Source of the DNA: Acetobacteraceae bacterium
Lineage (GTDB): Bacteria; Pseudomonadota; Alphaproteobacteria; Zavarziniales; Zavarziniaceae
NCBI GenBank assembly: GCA_947379865.1
Contig: CANCOY010000050.1
Coordinates: 1 to 27,025 of the forward strand
Reading direction: 5' to 3'
DNA: 27,025 nt
Positions 12,989 through 21,695 of the stretch are shown here, piece after piece. The first letter of the stretch is position 1. Each line of letters begins with the position of its first letter. The notes under the pieces are model-generated. The model was not told the origin of the DNA and did no database searches. It was given only the letters and a program-made list of their open reading frames with translations. A program made the translations under genes and the position numbers.

Positions 12989-14188
12989 ATGGCACGACGG
13001 ACTGAACGCGACATCGCCGCCAAATGGCGCACCCAGACGCGCGCCGTGCGCGGCGGCACCAACCGTTCCGACTTTGGCGAGCAGAGCGAAGCCATCTTCA
13101 TGACCTCGGGCTTCCGCTATGACACGGCGGAGACGGCCGAGCGTCGCTTCACCGGCGCCGAACAGGGCTTCACTTATTCCCGCCTTGGCAATCCGACCGT
13201 CGCCATGTTCGAAGAGCGCATGGCGCTGCTGGAAGGGGCGCCGATTGCGCGTGCCACGGCCAGTGGCATGGCGGCGGTGGCCGCCAGCCTGCTCTGCCGG
13301 GTGAAGGCGGGCGACCGGGTGGTGGCTGGTCAGGCCCTGTTTGGCTCGTGCCGCTATATTCTTGATGAAGTCATGCCGCGCTTTGGCGTTTCCGTCACCC
13401 TGATCGACGGCACGGATCTGGACGCCTGGGAAAAGGCACTGGCGCCGGGTGCCGAGGTGGTCTTCCTCGAGACGCCGGCCAATCCCACGCTTGAGGTCGT
13501 CGACCTGCGCGCTGTCTCGACGCTCGCCCATGCAGCCGGCGCCCTTGTCATTGTCGACAATGTCTTTGCCACGCCGATCCTGCAGCGTCCGCGCGAGTTT
13601 GGCGCCGATGTCGTTGTCTATTCCGCGACCAAGCATATTGATGGCCAGGGTCGCTGCCTCGGTGGCTGCATCCTTTCGGACGAGGATTATTACGAGCGCT
13701 ATCTGAACCAGTACCTGCGCCACACCGGGCCGGCCCTTTCACCCTTCAATGCCTGGGTTCTGCTCAAGGGGCTGGAGACCATCGACCTCAGGGTGCGCCG
13801 CCATTGCGACAATGCCCTGACGGTGGCCGATTTCCTGGCCAACCATCCGCGCATCGCTGCGGTGCGTTATCCGGGCCGGGCCGATCATCCCCAGCACGCC
13901 CTTGCCATGGCCCAGATGGATGGGGCGGGCGGCAGCGTGGTGACGTTTGAACTCGACGGCGGGCGTGCCCGTGCCTTCGAGGTGATGAACGCCCTTGGCA
14001 TGATCGACATTTCCAACAACCTTGGCGATTCCAAGACCATGATCACCCATCCGGCCAGCACGACCCACCAGCGTCTGCCTGCCGCCGAGCGCGAGCGCCT
14101 TGGCATTGGCGAGGGCCTGATCCGGTTGTCGGTGGGGCTGGAGGATGTGCATGACATCATCGAGGACCTGGGCCACGCGCTTGGCTGA
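12989..14188 (+). CDS. metZ: O-succinylhomoserine sulfhydrylase
   Basis: The protein has 399 residues and is a PLP enzyme of the Cys/Met metabolism family. It converts O-succinylhomoserine and sulfide to homocysteine in methionine synthesis. Lys215 in YSATKHIDGQGR binds PLP; other landmarks are TYSRLGNPT at 62-70, ATASGMAA at 89-96 and LETPANPTLEVVD at 160-172. The ATG at 12989 has AAGGGGAG six bases upstream. An in-frame ATG at 12938 adds 17 residues but sits against a hairpin with no ribosome site. The SAM-II riboswitch upstream supports methionine feedback control and the metZ assignment over cystathionine gamma-synthase. Acyl preference (succinyl or acetyl) is not certain from sequence. 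Confidence 0.93.
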   Translation: MARRTERDIAAKWRTQTRAVRGGTNRSDFGEQSEAIFMTSGFRYDTAETAERRFTGAEQGFTYSRLGNPTVAMFEERMALLEGAPIARATASGMAAVAASLLCRVKAGDRVVAGQALFGSCRYILDEVMPRFGVSVTLIDGTDLDAWEKALAPGAEVVFLETPANPTLEVVDLRAVSTLAHAAGALVIVDNVFATPILQRPREFGADVVVYSATKHIDGQGRCLGGCILSDEDYYERYLNQYLRHTGPALSPFNAWVLLKGLETIDLRVRRHCDNALTVADFLANHPRIAAVRYPGRADHPQHALAMAQMDGAGGSVVTFELDGGRARAFEVMNALGMIDISNNLGDSKTMITHPASTTHQRLPAAERERLGIGEGLIRLSVGLEDVHDIIEDLGHALG

Positions 14189-14215
14189 GGCACCCGTCTG
14201 GCGGGCCGGTCGGGG

Positions 14216-14245
14216 CAGTTCCTGTCTGGACAGTTCCGGTCTGGA
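14216..14245 (+). repeat. Two tandem 15-bp units downstream of metZ
   Basis: CAGTTCCTGTCTGGA and CAGTTCCGGTCTGGA are adjacent and differ at one base. Within them TGTC and GACA form short inverted arms. There is no coding here. Confidence 0.8.
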
Positions 14246-14319
14246 CAGGCGCCCCGCCAAGGCCGATATCATCCCCTGACAGATCGACACCGCGCCACTG
14301 GCGCGGCGGGAGGGCAGCG

Positions 14320-14712
14320 ATGTATCACGAGACCACGCGCAATATTGCCATCACCGTAGAGCCGACCTATCTCAGTGACGAATCCTCGCCCGAGGACAAC
14401 CGTTTCATCTGGAGCTATCACGTCCAGATTTCCAACGAGGGCAAGGAGACGGTTCAGCTGCGCGATCGTTACTGGCGGATCATGGATGCCCGTGGGCGCG
14501 TCCAGGAGGTGCGGGGCGTCGGCGTTGTCGGTGAACAGCCGGTGCTGGGTCCGGGCGAGAGCTATTCCTATACGTCAGGCGCGCCGCTCTCGACGCCGTC
14601 CGGCATCATGAGTGGCACCTATCGGATGGAGACCGCTGACGGGGAGAGCTTTGAGGTGACGATACCTGCCTTCTCGCTCGACAGTCCCCACCAGTTTGCC
14701 CGCCTGAACTGA
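14320..14712 (+). CDS. apaG: ApaG domain protein
   Basis: The protein has 130 residues, the full length of ApaG, a fibronectin-III-like fold first linked to Co2+/Mg2+ resistance and to diadenosine tetraphosphate metabolism in enterobacteria. Its true biochemical role is unsettled. Characteristic stretches are RFIWSYHVQISNEG at 30-43, VQLRDRYWRIMDARG at 45-59 and VRGVGVVGEQPVLGPGESY at about 63-82. The motif GxGxxG-like GVGVVGE is intact. GGAGGG precedes the ATG by eight bases. It follows metZ by 131 bases. Confidence 0.94.
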   Translation: MYHETTRNIAITVEPTYLSDESSPEDNRFIWSYHVQISNEGKETVQLRDRYWRIMDARGRVQEVRGVGVVGEQPVLGPGESYSYTSGAPLSTPSGIMSGTYRMETADGESFEVTIPAFSLDSPHQFARLN

Positions 14713-14929
14713 GAGTGCGGTTTGTGTCAGGCGGATGACTGATCCGGAAGCCTGCCGCCTTCGTAGTGACTTGGCCGCCGACACCGTATCGGCCTGGTAG
14801 AGTGCAGCACGGGACGATCGGCGGTCTCTGAATGTCTTGAGGCGGTCACGCCCGGGCGCCGGAACGCATCGTCCATCAACCGGAAACACGGGTGGCCACC
14901 GAGCCATCCGGACGGCAGGGAGAGCAGGA

Positions 14930-15628
14930 TTGAGCGCGACAACCACAAAGAAGCCCGCTGCCAGGGGCTCCAAGGCCAAGGCCACCACTGCCAAAACCAG
15001 GGCAAGCGCCGCCAGGGCGCCTACCACAATGGCCGCAGACCAGCGCCCCAGCCGCGAAGAGGCTGAGGCTGCGGTGCGTGTCCTGCTGCGCTGGGCCGGC
15101 GACGACCCCACCCGCGAGGGCCTGATCGATACGCCGTCGCGCGTGGCGCGCAGCTATGACGAGTTTTTCTCGGGCTATGCCGGCGATCCGGTGGAAATGC
15201 TGCAGCGGACCTTCGAGGAAGTCGAAGGCTATGACGAGATGATCGTGCTGCGCGACATCCGCATGGAATCCTATTGCGAGCACCACATGGTGCCGATCAT
15301 CGGCAAGGCCCATGTGGCCTATCTGCCCAGCCACCGTGTGGTGGGCATTTCCAAGCTGGCCCGCGTGATCGACCTTTATGCCAAGCGCTTCCAGGTGCAG
15401 GAAAAGCTGACGGCGCAGATCGCCAACTGCATCGAGGACGTGCTGCAGCCGCGCGGTGTGGCCGTGGTGATCGAAGCCCAGCACCAGTGCATGACCACCC
15501 GCGGCGTCCACAAGACCGGCGTCAGCATGGTCACCAGCCGCATGCTGGGCGCCTTCCGCCAGGATCCGCTCACCCGTCGCGAGTTTCTGTCGATCATTGG
15601 CAGCCCCTCCAGCTCCCATGGCGGCTGA
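14930..15628 (+). CDS. folE: GTP cyclohydrolase I
   Basis: FolE converts GTP to 7,8-dihydroneopterin triphosphate, the first step of tetrahydrofolate (and tetrahydrobiopterin or queuosine) synthesis. Zinc ligands are C116 and H119 (ESYCEHHMVP) and C187 (QHQCMTTRG); GISKLARVIDLYAKRFQVQE is the substrate-pocket helix. This is the type IA enzyme. I chose TTG 14930, which has an AGGA-type ribosome site just upstream, giving 232 residues with a basic, Ala/Lys/Thr-rich extension of about 33 residues. The first ATG (15029) gives 199 residues, also a family length, but lacks a good ribosome site. The stop overlaps the ribosome site of argE. Confidence 0.94.
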   Translation: MSATTTKKPAARGSKAKATTAKTRASAARAPTTMAADQRPSREEAEAAVRVLLRWAGDDPTREGLIDTPSRVARSYDEFFSGYAGDPVEMLQRTFEEVEGYDEMIVLRDIRMESYCEHHMVPIIGKAHVAYLPSHRVVGISKLARVIDLYAKRFQVQEKLTAQIANCIEDVLQPRGVAVVIEAQHQCMTTRGVHKTGVSMVTSRMLGAFRQDPLTRREFLSIIGSPSSSHGG

Positions 15629-15635
15629 GGACACC

Positions 15636-16811
15636 ATGGCAGGCGGCAATCCCGGACTGGCCACCACAGAAGCCCTGCTGGCTGAGCTGATTGCCTATGA
15701 TACGACAAGCCGCCTGTCGAACCTTGCCCTGATCGAGCATGTCCGCGCCTATCTCCAGGGCCATGGCATTGCCTCGGAACTGGTGTTCGACGAGACGGGC
15801 GCCAAGGCCAATCTCTTTGCCACCATTGGGCCTGATACCCATGGCGGTATCGTGCTGTCGGGCCACACCGACGTGGTGCCGGTGGACGGCCAGGACTGGT
15901 CGAGCGACCCCTTCACCCTGGTGGAGCGCGACGGCCTGCTTTATGGCCGTGGCACGTGCGACATGAAGGGCTTTATTGCCTGCGTGCTCTCCAAGGTGCC
16001 GGAGTGGACAAGCCGGCCCCTGAAGGAACCGGTGCATCTGGCCTTTTCTTATGACGAGGAGGTCGGCTGCCTCGGCGTGCATGGCCTGCTGGAGCATGTG
16101 GTGCGCAATCACCCCCGGCCGCGTCTGGCCATTGTGGGGGAGCCCACCAGCATGCAGGTGGTGGATTCCCACAAGGGCATCCAGTCTTTCTTTACCGAGG
16201 TCACGGGGCTTGAGGCGCATTCAAGTGCCACCCATGTGGGCGTCAGCGCCATCCTCGCCGCCGCCGACCTGATCCATTTTCTGGGCCAGCTGGCCGAGGA
16301 ACTGCGGGCCGAGGGCGATCCGTCTGGCCGCTTCACCCCCGGCTATACGACGATTTCGGTGGGCACCATCGAGGGTGGCACAGCCATCAACATCATCCCG
16401 CGCACCTGCCGCTTTGGCTGGGAGTTCCGCCCGCTGCCGGGTGCCGATCCCGCCCGCATCCTGACCCGGTTCGAGGCCTTTGCGAATGATGTGGTGCTGC
16501 CGGCCATGCAGGCGCGTTTTCCCGGCGCCAGCATCGTGACGCGACCCCGCAGCCATTGCCCGCCACTGGATGCCGAGCCTGGGTCGGCGGCTGAAACCCT
16601 GGCCCTGGCGCTGGCGGAATCAAACGAGACCCATGCGGTTTCCTATACCACCGAGGCCTCTTTGTTCCAGAAATCGGCGGCGATCCCCACGGTGGTCTGT
16701 GGCCCGGGCGACATCCTTCAGGCCCATCGGCCTGACGAGTTCGTCGCCCGCAGCCAACTCTCCCTCTGCCTCGACTTCCTCGACCGTCTGACGGCGCGTA
16801 TTATTGCCTGA
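15636..16811 (+). CDS. argE: Acetylornithine deacetylase
   Basis: The protein has 391 residues and is an M20-family zinc peptidase homologue that removes acetate from N-acetylornithine in arginine synthesis. Metal-binding motifs are SGHTDVVPV (H77), GRGTCDMKG (D109) and YDEEVG (E141/E142). GEPTSM and a C-terminal HRPDEFV region complete the site. The start is ATG 15636, with GAGG five bases upstream lying across the folE stop codon, implying translational coupling; an in-frame ATG at 15618 is possible. The presence of argE implies a linear acetyl cycle rather than ornithine acetyltransferase alone, though related M20 deacylases cannot be wholly excluded. Confidence 0.9.
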   Translation: MAGGNPGLATTEALLAELIAYDTTSRLSNLALIEHVRAYLQGHGIASELVFDETGAKANLFATIGPDTHGGIVLSGHTDVVPVDGQDWSSDPFTLVERDGLLYGRGTCDMKGFIACVLSKVPEWTSRPLKEPVHLAFSYDEEVGCLGVHGLLEHVVRNHPRPRLAIVGEPTSMQVVDSHKGIQSFFTEVTGLEAHSSATHVGVSAILAAADLIHFLGQLAEELRAEGDPSGRFTPGYTTISVGTIEGGTAINIIPRTCRFGWEFRPLPGADPARILTRFEAFANDVVLPAMQARFPGASIVTRPRSHCPPLDAEPGSAAETLALALAESNETHAVSYTTEASLFQKSAAIPTVVCGPGDILQAHRPDEFVARSQLSLCLDFLDRLTARIIA

Positions 16812-16836
16812 GGTCACGGGGGCCACTTTTCCTGGG

Positions 16837-16856
16837 TTCAAAAAATAAAATTTGAA
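16837..16856. repeat. AT-rich inverted repeat at the argE/glycosyltransferase junction
   Basis: TTCAAA (16837-16842) and TTTGAA (16851-16856) enclose AAATAAAA. It marks an abrupt drop in GC content after argE. It could serve as a weak terminator or be the edge of inserted DNA. Confidence 0.4.
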
Positions 16857-16874
16857 ATACAAGAAGAATTCTCA

Positions 16875-17849
16875 ATGAGAATAATAACAAGCCTAAACAG
16901 TCATATACTCAGGAATGTCACTGTTATTACCCGCTATTGCGCAATAGAAAGGCCGTATTGGCTAGCCTTTCTAAATCATTATAAATCATTGGGTGTAATG
17001 AATATACACGTTTGTGTTCAAAAAAAAGAAGAATATGAAGAGGTTCACTGTTTTAAAAATCCGGATGGTCTTAATGTTATTTGCCATATGTTGTCTGATG
17101 ATTGCAGCCCCGATCTCGCGCTGATCAAGTTCGACCTTTCAGACATCAAGGTGCGTGCAGATCTGGTGATGCACATTGACTGTGACGAGTATTTTGTTGC
17201 CGGGTTGGGATCTCTGGCTGTCGAAGACATATTCAATAGCCACAATGAACCTGTCGGGCTGGATATTCCCTGGATCATGAACCCGGTGATCGATCCAAGC
17301 AGTGTCCCGGCGGGTGGGTATTTTGGTGCAGGCACCAAGCAGATTGCGCGCGCCAAGGATATTATTGGGGTGTTGTCTGATCACAAGTTTCTTCTGAGAA
17401 AAAAAAGATATTTTCTGCCAAAATGGAATAAGCGAAATACAGTAACAAGCGGCCATCTTTACGGCTTTGGGCTTGTGCATTATTGGTCAAGAAGCTTCAG
17501 GGATTGTTTGCTTAAGGTATTTTTGAACCGTTTTGAAAATTTCAAATCAAGCGATCAGGCTGAGGCCCTTACAAAAATCAGGGCGGGCGGGCTTCCCAAT
17601 CGCCTGAAACTCCTTGCCTTGCTTGAGGTTCAGCCAAGGGTGCTGGATCTGCAGATGCCTGTTATTGCGCCCTTCGACACAGAGGCGGAAGAGAGTCTGC
17701 TAAGAAAATACATCTCAGCAGATGATGAAAAAATGGCTCTCGCCAGCTATGTTTCTTATCGAGAGACACTGTTGGGCATGGATCGCAGAGATATTTTTTA
17801 CCCGCATGCTACAAATAGTCTTATGGGACTGGGAGATATGCTTCCATAG
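16875..17849 (+). CDS. Glycosyltransferase family 2-like protein (Glyco_tranf_2_4 type)
   Basis: The protein has 324 residues. The N-terminus has VTVITRYCAIERPYWLAFLN then HYKSLGV, the opening of the GT-A family often annotated Glyco_tranf_2_4 (GT92-like), in which an enzyme walks through acceptor sites described by N-H-Y-x-x-L-G-V. DLVMHIDCDEYFV at 96-108 supplies the metal-binding D-x-D (D102, D104). It likely adds a sugar to a surface glycan; donor and acceptor are unknown. The beginning and the 390-530 region are AT-rich against a GC-rich surround, and the middle is less so, as if ameliorating or mosaic. It converges on the FkbM gene 31 bases away and has no other glycan gene on its strand. 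Confidence 0.8.
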   Translation: MRIITSLNSHILRNVTVITRYCAIERPYWLAFLNHYKSLGVMNIHVCVQKKEEYEEVHCFKNPDGLNVICHMLSDDCSPDLALIKFDLSDIKVRADLVMHIDCDEYFVAGLGSLAVEDIFNSHNEPVGLDIPWIMNPVIDPSSVPAGGYFGAGTKQIARAKDIIGVLSDHKFLLRKKRYFLPKWNKRNTVTSGHLYGFGLVHYWSRSFRDCLLKVFLNRFENFKSSDQAEALTKIRAGGLPNRLKLLALLEVQPRVLDLQMPVIAPFDTEAEESLLRKYISADDEKMALASYVSYRETLLGMDRRDIFYPHATNSLMGLGDMLP

Positions 17850-17853
17850 CGCT

Positions 17854-17872
17854 GATTTTGAGCAAAAAAATC
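17854..17872. terminator. Weak A/T-stem hairpin between convergent genes
   Basis: GATTTT (17854-17859) can pair with AAAATC (17867-17872) around seven bases. It lies in the 31-base gap between the convergent glycosyltransferase and FkbM genes and could terminate either transcript. The stem is A/T only, so confidence is low. Confidence 0.3.
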
Positions 17873-17880
17873 AAACAAAT

Positions 17881-18699
17881 TCATCCATGCTGGCTGGTGC
17901 GGAAATAGTATTCGCGCTCAAAATCCTTGCCTTTCATAAAGCCACGTCCTGCCATCAATGTTCGATAGGACTCGCTGCAACCGGGCACCATGCGATCGTG
18001 CAGTTCGCAGGAGATCACTTTGCAGCGATCGACCCAGCGATGCGCCTCAGGGTCGTCGAACAGGACTTTCTCCGAGCCTTCAACATCGATCTTCAGGAAG
18101 TCGAGTTCCCCGTCAAAACCAGCGTGGTCCATAAGCTCACCAACACTGTGGCAGGGTATGCGCAGGGCCGACCCATCTGTCCCGGCTGTCTCGCGCATCA
18201 TGATGCCCCAGTCGCCATGGGTGCGGTTATCGATGGTCAGATGGCCAGACTTTGACCAGACGCCGGCCCGCAGGCAGGTGATGTTCGGGTAGGGGCGACA
18301 ATTCAGCTGAGCCAGCAGGAAATTGTCCGGATCGGGCTCCACCAGGAGGATCCGGGCATCTGGATAGCGGTGGGCCAGAGACAGGCTTGCGAGGCCGATG
18401 TAACCGCCCAGATCGAGGATCGTGCGCGGGCTGAGCGGCAGGAAGGAAAAGGCATCCTGGATGAAGATCTGCCTGAAGTTCCGAACGTCGCTGGTGCCAC
18501 GCCGCAGGTATACGGGCGCCTTGAAGCCCGCAGGCACCACCGAGGCCAGTTCATAGCGTGAGCCCCGCAGCGTGCGGTTGAAAAACCTCTCCCAGCGCCA
18601 CCGGGCAATGCCGAACAGATCAGGTTTCAGCACGCCAGGGGCCTCCAAAAAAAGGTTTGACCACAATACGCTATCTTGAGCCGCGCTATGTTTTGCCAC
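17881..18699 (-). CDS. FkbM family SAM-dependent methyltransferase
   Basis: The protein has 272 residues. The SAM-binding motif I is TILDLGGYIGLASLSLA at 93-109, with the acidic residue E121 (LLVEPDPDN) at the end of strand 2, and FLKIDVEGSEKVLF is the FkbM signature. These enzymes O-methylate sugars, glycans or natural products. The start is GTG 18699, with only a weak ribosome site. An N-terminal extension of about 60 residues precedes the core. Together with the convergent glycosyltransferase it suggests modification of a surface polysaccharide; the acceptor is not known. Composition is GC-rich like the chromosome. Confidence 0.88.
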   Translation of the reverse strand: MAKHSAAQDSVLWSNLFLEAPGVLKPDLFGIARWRWERFFNRTLRGSRYELASVVPAGFKAPVYLRRGTSDVRNFRQIFIQDAFSFLPLSPRTILDLGGYIGLASLSLAHRYPDARILLVEPDPDNFLLAQLNCRPYPNITCLRAGVWSKSGHLTIDNRTHGDWGIMMRETAGTDGSALRIPCHSVGELMDHAGFDGELDFLKIDVEGSEKVLFDDPEAHRWVDRCKVISCELHDRMVPGCSESYRTLMAGRGFMKGKDFEREYYFRTSQHG

Positions 18700-18747
18700 A
18701 GGCCATCCGGGGCAGGGCAGCCGGGCGGCCGCCCAGGCCCATCCTGC

Positions 18748-19365
18748 CTAGCGGAGGTAACCGCCCAGATACTGTTCGATATTTTGCGTCATCTGCTGGT
18801 CAAACGAGGTCAGCAGGTCCTTGTTGAAATTGTAGAGGGCCACGTCGCGCTCGTTCAGCGACATCTGCTCGGGCAGAGTGGTGGAGCGGCTGACGCGGGC
18901 ATCGGTGGTGGCCACCTGGCGGCCATCGGCGCCACGGATCGAAAGCACCGCCTCGATGGTGCCGGTCACCTTGGTTGCCTGCTGCTTGGTGAAGGTGGCG
19001 GTAACGCCCGTCTCCGTTGCCAGGGCCTGTTCCACGGCTGACGCCTTTTTCAGGGTCAGCACGGCGGTGTTGGCGCCGCCCGTTGGCTTCAGCCGGTCGA
19101 TGGCCCATTGGCGCACGGCGGTTGCCGGCGTCTCGGGAAACTGGTGCTCCACATTGGGGGCGCGCAGGGGCGGGTTGTATTCGTCGCGCACATCCACCGC
19201 GCGCACATCAAGGGCGATGGGCGTGCCCGTGCGGAACGACAGGGGCGGGAAGCGCGGGGGCGGCGGTGCCTGCTGGCAGGCCGAAAGGGCCAGCATCGCG
19301 AGGGCAGCGAGCCCGAGGGAGCGGGAGAAAGCGCGTCCTGAAAGGCGCGGGCGGGCCTTGGCCAT
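18748..19365 (-). CDS. Conserved hypothetical lipoprotein
   Basis: The protein has 205 residues from ATG 19365, preceded by AAGGAG six bases upstream; the frame is open farther up but without good starts. The signal peptide ends at the lipobox LSAC with Cys30. A Pro-rich linker (QQAPPPPRFPPL) follows, then a mixed alpha/beta domain with AVRQWAIDRLKPTGG and ATFTKQQATKVTGTIEAVL, and a C-terminal helix that ends in QNIEQYLGGYLR. No catalytic motif is recognised. It lies 126 bases downstream of hslO and may be co-transcribed. Function unknown; placement in the outer membrane is inferred from the lipobox, with Gln rather than Asp at +2. Confidence 0.8.
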   Translation of the reverse strand: MAKARPRLSGRAFSRSLGLAALAMLALSACQQAPPPPRFPPLSFRTGTPIALDVRAVDVRDEYNPPLRAPNVEHQFPETPATAVRQWAIDRLKPTGGANTAVLTLKKASAVEQALATETGVTATFTKQQATKVTGTIEAVLSIRGADGRQVATTDARVSRSTTLPEQMSLNERDVALYNFNKDLLTSFDQQMTQNIEQYLGGYLR

Positions 19366-19491
19366 GGTCACTCCTTGCCGTCTTGTGGAACAGGTTAACG
19401 TCCGAGCGGTACAGGACCATGGTGGCGTTTTCAAGACGCTCCGCGCCCAAAGCGCCATCGGTATCGGTTTACAGCGGCGTGGCAGCAACGC

Positions 19492-20448
19492 TCAGGCGCC
19501 GGGTCCTTCGGCTGCAGGGTCGTCGGCGCCTTCGGCGGCTATGGTTGCCGGGTCAAAGGCAAAGCCAGCGCTGCAGAATTCGCAGGTCACCACGATGCGG
19601 CCATCCACGGCCATTTCGGCCCGCTCGGACTCCGGAAAGCGGCTCAGCACATTGGCGATGTGCTGGCGGTTGCAGCGGCAACCTACGGCCAGGTCCATGG
19701 AGGGAAACACCCGCACGCCATCCTCGTGATAGAGGCGATAAAGCAGGCGGTCGGGCGTCAGGTTCCGGTCGGTCAGTTCAGCCGGGGTGACCGTGGCAAA
19801 GAGGGTGGCGGCGCGGCGCCAGTTTTCGGCGGCATCGCCGGAGAGATTTTCGGCCGGGGCCGCCTGGGTGCCGGCCTTGGGCAGGTGCTGGATCATGATG
19901 CCGCCAGCATGCCAGGGCTCGCCCGCAGCCGCCCGGGTGACAGCCAGGCGCAGCGAGGTGGCGATCTGCTCGGAATCGCGGAAATAGGTCTCGGCACAGG
20001 CGGCGATGGTCTCGCCCTCCAGCGCCACGATGCCCTGATAGCGTTCCGTGTGGGCGCCCTGGTCGATGGTGAGCGCCAGATAACCCCCGCCAAGCAACTG
20101 CTCGACGCCAGCGTCCTCGGGCAGGGCGGCCACGGCGTCCGCATCGAACTGGGCATAGCCGCGCAGGGCGCCGGGGGTGGCGAAATCTGCCACCATCAGG
20201 CCCACCGGCCCGTCGCCCTTGGTCTGCACCGTGAACATGCCATCGAACTTCAGGGCGCTGCCCACCAGGGCTGCCACCAGCAGCATCTCCCCCAGCACGC
20301 GCGAGACGGCTGGCGGATAGGCATGGCGGTTCAGGATCGTGTCCACCACCGGCCCCAGCCGGGCCAGGCGGCCACGCACATCCAGCCCCTCTACCTGGAA
20401 GGGCAGGATGACATCGTCATGGGCGGCGCTATAGATGGAAAACGTCAA
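19492..20448 (-). CDS. hslO: Redox-regulated chaperone Hsp33
   Basis: Hsp33 is a cytosolic holdase that is switched on by oxidative stress when its zinc-bound cysteines form disulfides. The protein has 318 residues. The four cysteines are C257 and C259 (GCRCNRQHI) and C289 and C292 (VTCEFCSAGF), in the usual C-x-C...C-x2-C layout. The N-terminal core shows LGEMLLVAALVGSALKFDG and TIDQGAHTERYQGIVAL. The C-terminus has an Ala/Asp/Glu-rich tail of about 20 residues. It lies 62 bases after argD on the same strand; in many alphaproteobacteria argF lies between the two. Confidence 0.95.
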   Translation of the reverse strand: MTFSIYSAAHDDVILPFQVEGLDVRGRLARLGPVVDTILNRHAYPPAVSRVLGEMLLVAALVGSALKFDGMFTVQTKGDGPVGLMVADFATPGALRGYAQFDADAVAALPEDAGVEQLLGGGYLALTIDQGAHTERYQGIVALEGETIAACAETYFRDSEQIATSLRLAVTRAAAGEPWHAGGIMIQHLPKAGTQAAPAENLSGDAAENWRRAATLFATVTPAELTDRNLTPDRLLYRLYHEDGVRVFPSMDLAVGCRCNRQHIANVLSRFPESERAEMAVDGRIVVTCEFCSAGFAFDPATIAAEGADDPAAEGPGA

Positions 20449-20510
20449 GGCGCAGGCTCCCCGTGCGGCGGAGCCGCAGGTTGATCAGATGGCCGGCCGC
20501 CGACGGAATG

Positions 20511-21695
20511 TCAGGCGGCCGCAGTGGGGGCAAGGGCGCGGCAGGCCTGGTCGATGAGCCCCAGGGCGGCCGAAATCTCGGCCTCCCCGATGATCAGCGG
20601 CGGCAGCAGGCGCACCACATTGTCACCCCCGGCAACAGACAGCAGGCCCTGGTCGCGGAAGGCGGCCATGACGTCGCGATTGGCGGGCCGCACCTTCAGG
20701 CCCAGCATCAGGCCCTGGCCGCGCACCCCCTCGATCACCTCGGGATGGCTGTCGACCAGGCCCTCAAGGCCCTGGCGCAGGCGGTTCGACATGGCGTTGA
20801 CATGGTCAAGGAACCCATCGGCCAGCATCACGTCGAGCACCGCATTGCCCACCGCCATGGCCAGCGGATTGCCGCCATAGGTGGAGCCATGGCTGCCGGC
20901 CACCATGCCGACGGCGGCGCGTTCGGTGGCAAGGCAGGCGCCCACGGGAAAACCGCCGCCCAGCGCCTTGGCCACCGCCATGATATCGGGTGCAACCCCG
21001 GCCCATTCATGGGCGAACAATTTGCCGGTACGGCCCATGCCGCACTGGACCTCGTCGAAGATCAGCAGAATGCCGGCTGCATCGCACAGCTCACGCAGGC
21101 CGCGCAGGCATTGCGGCGGCACCGGGCGGATGCCGCCCTCGCCCTGTACCGGCTCTACCAGAATGGCGGCGGTCTCGGGGCCGATGGCGGCCTTCATGGC
21201 GTCGTGGTCGCCAAAGGCCACCTGGTCAAAGCCCGGCACCGGCGGGCCAAAGCCCTCCAGATGCTTGGCCTGGCCGCCAGCGGCGATGGTGGCGAGTGTC
21301 CGGCCGTGAAAGGCGCCCTCGAAGGTGATGACGCGCCAGCGCTCGGGATTGCCGGTGGCGCTGTGATATTTGCGGGCCATCTTGATGGCGCATTCCAGGG
21401 CCTCGGCCCCGGAATTTCCAAAGAAGACCGTGTCGGCAAAGGTGGCGGCCACCAGCCGTTCGGCCAGGCGCTCCTGACCGGGAATGCGGAAGAGGTTCGA
21501 CGTGTGCCACACCTTGCCGGCCTGCTCCCTGAGGGCGGCGACAAGGTGCGGATGGGCGTGCCCCAGCGCCGTGACAGCGATGCCGGCTGCGAAATCCAGA
21601 TAGCGGCGGCCGCTGGCATCGATGAGCCAGGCGCCCTCGCCACGCTCAAACGACAGGTCAGCGCGCTGGTAGGTCGGCAGAACAGCAGTGATCAC
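20511..21695 (-). CDS. argD: Acetylornithine aminotransferase
   Basis: The protein has 394 residues and is a class-III PLP aminotransferase. ArgD forms N-acetylornithine from N-acetylglutamate semialdehyde, two steps before ornithine. The PLP lysine is K243 in AVAKALGGGFP; FDEVQCGMGRTGK (213-225) and FGNSGAEALECAIKMARK (92-109) are the cofactor-phosphate regions. Translation probably begins at GTG 21695 (ITAVLPTYQRADLSF), with GGGAG eight bases before it. The frame is open further upstream but reads unlike the family. Related enzymes such as succinyldiaminopimelate or GABA aminotransferases share these motifs; proximity to hslO supports argD. Confidence 0.92.
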   Translation of the reverse strand: MITAVLPTYQRADLSFERGEGAWLIDASGRRYLDFAAGIAVTALGHAHPHLVAALREQAGKVWHTSNLFRIPGQERLAERLVAATFADTVFFGNSGAEALECAIKMARKYHSATGNPERWRVITFEGAFHGRTLATIAAGGQAKHLEGFGPPVPGFDQVAFGDHDAMKAAIGPETAAILVEPVQGEGGIRPVPPQCLRGLRELCDAAGILLIFDEVQCGMGRTGKLFAHEWAGVAPDIMAVAKALGGGFPVGACLATERAAVGMVAGSHGSTYGGNPLAMAVGNAVLDVMLADGFLDHVNAMSNRLRQGLEGLVDSHPEVIEGVRGQGLMLGLKVRPANRDVMAAFRDQGLLSVAGGDNVVRLLPPLIIGEAEISAALGLIDQACRALAPTAAA

